Positions 62,143-64,000 of a DNA stretch of 64,000 nt are shown piece by piece. This stretch comes from Mycobacterium simiae (GTDB taxonomy: Bacteria > Actinomycetota > Actinomycetes > Mycobacteriales > Mycobacteriaceae), in assembly GCF_008370645.1 (NCBI RefSeq), contig NZ_VTZN01000002.1, positions 1 to 64,000 on the forward strand. Reading direction: 5' to 3'. Numbering within the stretch: the stretch's first letter is position 1; each line of letters starts with the position of its first letter. Position numbers and translations under genes: made by a program. Under the pieces are notes generated by a model that saw nothing but the letters and a program-made list of their open reading frames with translations, was not told where the DNA came from and searched no databases.

Positions 62143-62395
62143 ATGTTTTCGGCTCGTTCGGCCCGAATGTGGCTTGGCGCGGGGTCGGAGCCGATGCTGG
62201 CCGCGGCTTCGGCCTGGGATGCGCTGGCCGCCGAGTTGAGCGCCATGGCAACGCTGTTCAGTTCGGCGATCAACGGACTGGCGCAGGCATCGTGGCAGGG
62301 CTGGCGCCGGCTGCCATGACGGCAGCAGTGTGCCCCCTACCGGCTGGCTGGCCACCGCGGCCGTCCATGCCGGGTCGGCAGGTGGCTACCTGATC
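62143..62395 (+). pseudogene. PPE gene remnant with frameshifts
   Basis: From ATG 62143 the frame reads [20 protein letters not shown], then [20 protein letters not shown] and LAQASWQG, the PPE-domain core, before a stop at 62317. One frame over, [10 protein letters not shown] continues the alignment, and in a third frame [16 protein letters not shown]. So at least two frameshifts break it, and the rest is lost against the PE_PGRS gene. The true PPE N terminus is missing as well. Confidence 0.75.
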
Positions 62396-63885
62396 GACGG
62401 GGTTGGTTGTCGCACAGCAGTTGCCCCATCAAAGCCGGGTTCGCCTAACAGCTTCCCGCCCGAACCGCCAGTGCCGCCAGCGCCGGGCGAGGGCCCGGTC
62501 CCGCCGTTACCGCCGTTACCGCCGTTGCCGATCAGCGCGGCGTTGCCGCCATTACCGCCGTTTCCGCCGCTGGCATATCCCCCACCGCCGTCGCCGCCAT
62601 TGCCGCCGTCGCCGATCTGTCCGGCATTGCCGCCGTTGCCGCCAGCGCCGCCGTTGCCGCTCAACCCGTTTCCGCCCCCGCCGCCGGCGCCGCCCGATCC
62701 GAAAATATGGCCCGCGTTGCCGCCGGCCCCACCGTCACCGCCGTTGGCGACGCCCTGGCCACCGGCGCCGCCGGCGCCGCCATTCCCCGACAGCCAGGCT
62801 CTGCCGCCGTCGCCGCCGTTGCCACCGTTGATGGTGCCGCCCACTCCGCCTGCCCCACCATTACCGCCGTCACCGGCGAGCCAGCCGCCGTCGCCACCCG
62901 CGCCGCCGCTGCCTCCGCTGTTGTTGCCGTATCCGCCGGCGCCGCCGTCGCCGCCGTTTCCGGAGAGCAAACCGGCGTTGCCGCCGGCCCCACCGTTGCC
63001 TCCGTTGTTGACGGCGGCGGCGCCACCGGTTCCGCCGTCGCCACCGTTACCGGACAGCCATCCGCCGTTGCCGCCGGATCCACCTTCGCCGCCTGCGCCG
63101 GACGGTCCCGCACCTCCGCCGGCCCCGCCGGCGCCCCCTGATCCGGCGAGCCATGCGTTGCCGCCGGCCCCGCCGGCACCTCCGTTCCCCACGCCGGTCC
63201 CGCCTGCCCCGCCGGTCCCTCCGGTGCCGAAAAGTCCTCCGTCCCCACCGGCTCCGCCGGCCCCTCCGGCACCGTTCATCGACATCCCGCCGGCCCCACC
63301 CGCGCCGCCGGAGCCGAACAACCCGCCGGCACCGCCAGCCCCGCCGGCGCCGGCGGTGCCGTTCACGGCGTTTCCGCCGGCCCCGCCAGCCCCTCCGGAA
63401 CCGAATATCCCGCTGTCACCACCGTTGCCGCCAGCGTGGCCGGGCGCGCCCGATCCACCGTTACCCCCGTTTCCCCAGAGAATGCCACCGTCCCCGCCGT
63501 TCTGCCCCGTCCCTGGGGCCCCGTTGGCGCCGTTGCCAATCAGCGGGCGCCCGAACAAATACTCGGTAGGTTCGTTGATGACATGCAGGGCGCTCTGCTC
63601 GGCGTTCTCCAGCTCGGTGGTCGCATACTTGATGGCACTACCGTTGAGGGCATCCACAAACTGCTGATGAAGCCAGGCAGCGTCCTGACTGACCGTTCGC
63701 CAGACTTGCGAGTGCGCGGAAAATAGCGCTGCGATTGCGGCCGAAACATCGTCGGCGCCCGCGGGAAGTATTTCCGTCGTAGCGGTGGCGGCAGCGGCAT
63801 TGGCCTCGCCAAGCGAGGATCTGATAGTCGCCAAGTCGGTTGCGGCGGTCTGCAACGCCTCCGGCGCCATGGACACAAATGACAT
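62386..63885 (-). CDS. PE_PGRS family protein
   Basis: A 499-residue protein. Residues 1-100 are a PE domain ([38 protein letters not shown]), the helical export domain recognised by type VII (ESX-5) secretion. After a linker with [16 protein letters not shown], residues about 115-475 are Gly-Gly-x repeats (GNGGNGG, GAGGAGG) typical of PGRS, predicted to form a glycine-rich, Ca2+-binding-like repeat. The C terminus is short and unique ([15 protein letters not shown]). AGGAG lies before the ATG at 63885. No PE or ESX partner gene adjoins. The 115 nt upstream to the window end show no gene. Confidence 0.93.
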   Translation of the reverse strand: MSFVSMAPEALQTAATDLATIRSSLGEANAAAATATTEILPAGADDVSAAIAALFSAHSQVWRTVSQDAAWLHQQFVDALNGSAIKYATTELENAEQSALHVINEPTEYLFGRPLIGNGANGAPGTGQNGGDGGILWGNGGNGGSGAPGHAGGNGGDSGIFGSGGAGGAGGNAVNGTAGAGGAGGAGGLFGSGGAGGAGGMSMNGAGGAGGAGGDGGLFGTGGTGGAGGTGVGNGGAGGAGGNAWLAGSGGAGGAGGGAGPSGAGGEGGSGGNGGWLSGNGGDGGTGGAAAVNNGGNGGAGGNAGLLSGNGGDGGAGGYGNNSGGSGGAGGDGGWLAGDGGNGGAGGVGGTINGGNGGDGGRAWLSGNGGAGGAGGQGVANGGDGGAGGNAGHIFGSGGAGGGGGNGLSGNGGAGGNGGNAGQIGDGGNGGDGGGGYASGGNGGNGGNAALIGNGGNGGNGGTGPSPGAGGTGGSGGKLLGEPGFDGATAVRQPTPSIR

Positions 63886-64000
63886 ATGGATCTCCTAATC
63901 GCACTGAAGCGCTTGTCGGCTAACCACTTGCTCCCGGACTGCACGCGCCCATTCCCCTCCGTGCAACAGGGTCTCTGCAGACTAGCACTGCAGCCGCTGG

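Noticed and set aside
62330-63667. 445-codon Pro-rich plus-strand frame
   Set aside because: Antisense of the PE_PGRS Gly-Gly-x repeats; no start signal or family.

Overview
The window is high-GC chromosomal DNA of a Mycobacterium. The evidence is a PE_PGRS gene, a PPE remnant, a complete menaquinone (men) set including the mycobacterial reductase menJ, a mycothiol-dependent-isomerase fold, F420-type oxidoreductases, many GTG/TTG starts and leaderless promoters. From memory, gene order follows the inverted M. tuberculosis segment from about Rv0566c down to Rv0522. It is probably not from the M. tuberculosis complex: it has two tandem SulP transporters, an LLM/MarR pair, an extra permease and a sulfur-flavoured operon in the interior, and it lacks vapBC3 between fadD8 and menB and PE_PGRS6 between fabH and the DUF4229 gene. 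The species cannot be fixed from the sequence alone.

Layout. 1-1.2 kb: no recognisable gene, then tRNA-Tyr. 1.3-6 kb: YajQ, a Baeyer-Villiger-type monooxygenase, a membrane-anchored trypsin-like protease, and glycerol-3-phosphate dehydrogenase. 6.0-9.6 kb: two tandem SulP anion transporters, each with its own similar promoter and leader hairpin. 9.6-13.9 kb: htpX, the prenyl diphosphate synthase grcC1, menJ, a small secreted protein and menG. 14.2-15.8 kb: an LLM oxidoreductase and MarR regulator operon behind a perfect palindrome. 15.8-21.1 kb: the minus-strand operon (amidohydrolase remnant)-menC-bpoC-menD-DUF3592-mgtA. 21.2-31.9 kb: plus-strand fadD8, menB, SDR, MDMPI, VOC, pitA, two small genes, menE, a membrane protein and a permease. 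32.2-41.1 kb: glycosyltransferase/CofC-like pair, a Pro-Thr-rich membrane protein, galE-like, MTA phosphorylase, menA and fabH. 41.1-49.0 kb: a System II cytochrome c maturation operon (hemL, phosphatase, thioredoxin-like lipoprotein, ccdA, resB, ccsA) followed by a ParA-like ATPase.

49-64 kb is the accessory part: two gene remnants, a mycoredoxin, DUF427, a deazaflavin-type protein, a four-gene DoxD/flavin monooxygenase/PhnD-like/radical-SAM operon, a gabP-type permease, type II NADH dehydrogenase, a MerR-controlled methyltransferase/desaturase operon whose desaturase carries an in-frame stop, a PPE remnant and a PE_PGRS gene.

Functionally the core supplies menaquinone: menD, menC, menE, menB, menA and menG for the pathway, grcC1 probably for the side chain, menJ for side-chain reduction, and bpoC as a possible MenH. 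The quinone-using NDH-2 and the cytochrome c maturation genes lie in the same window.
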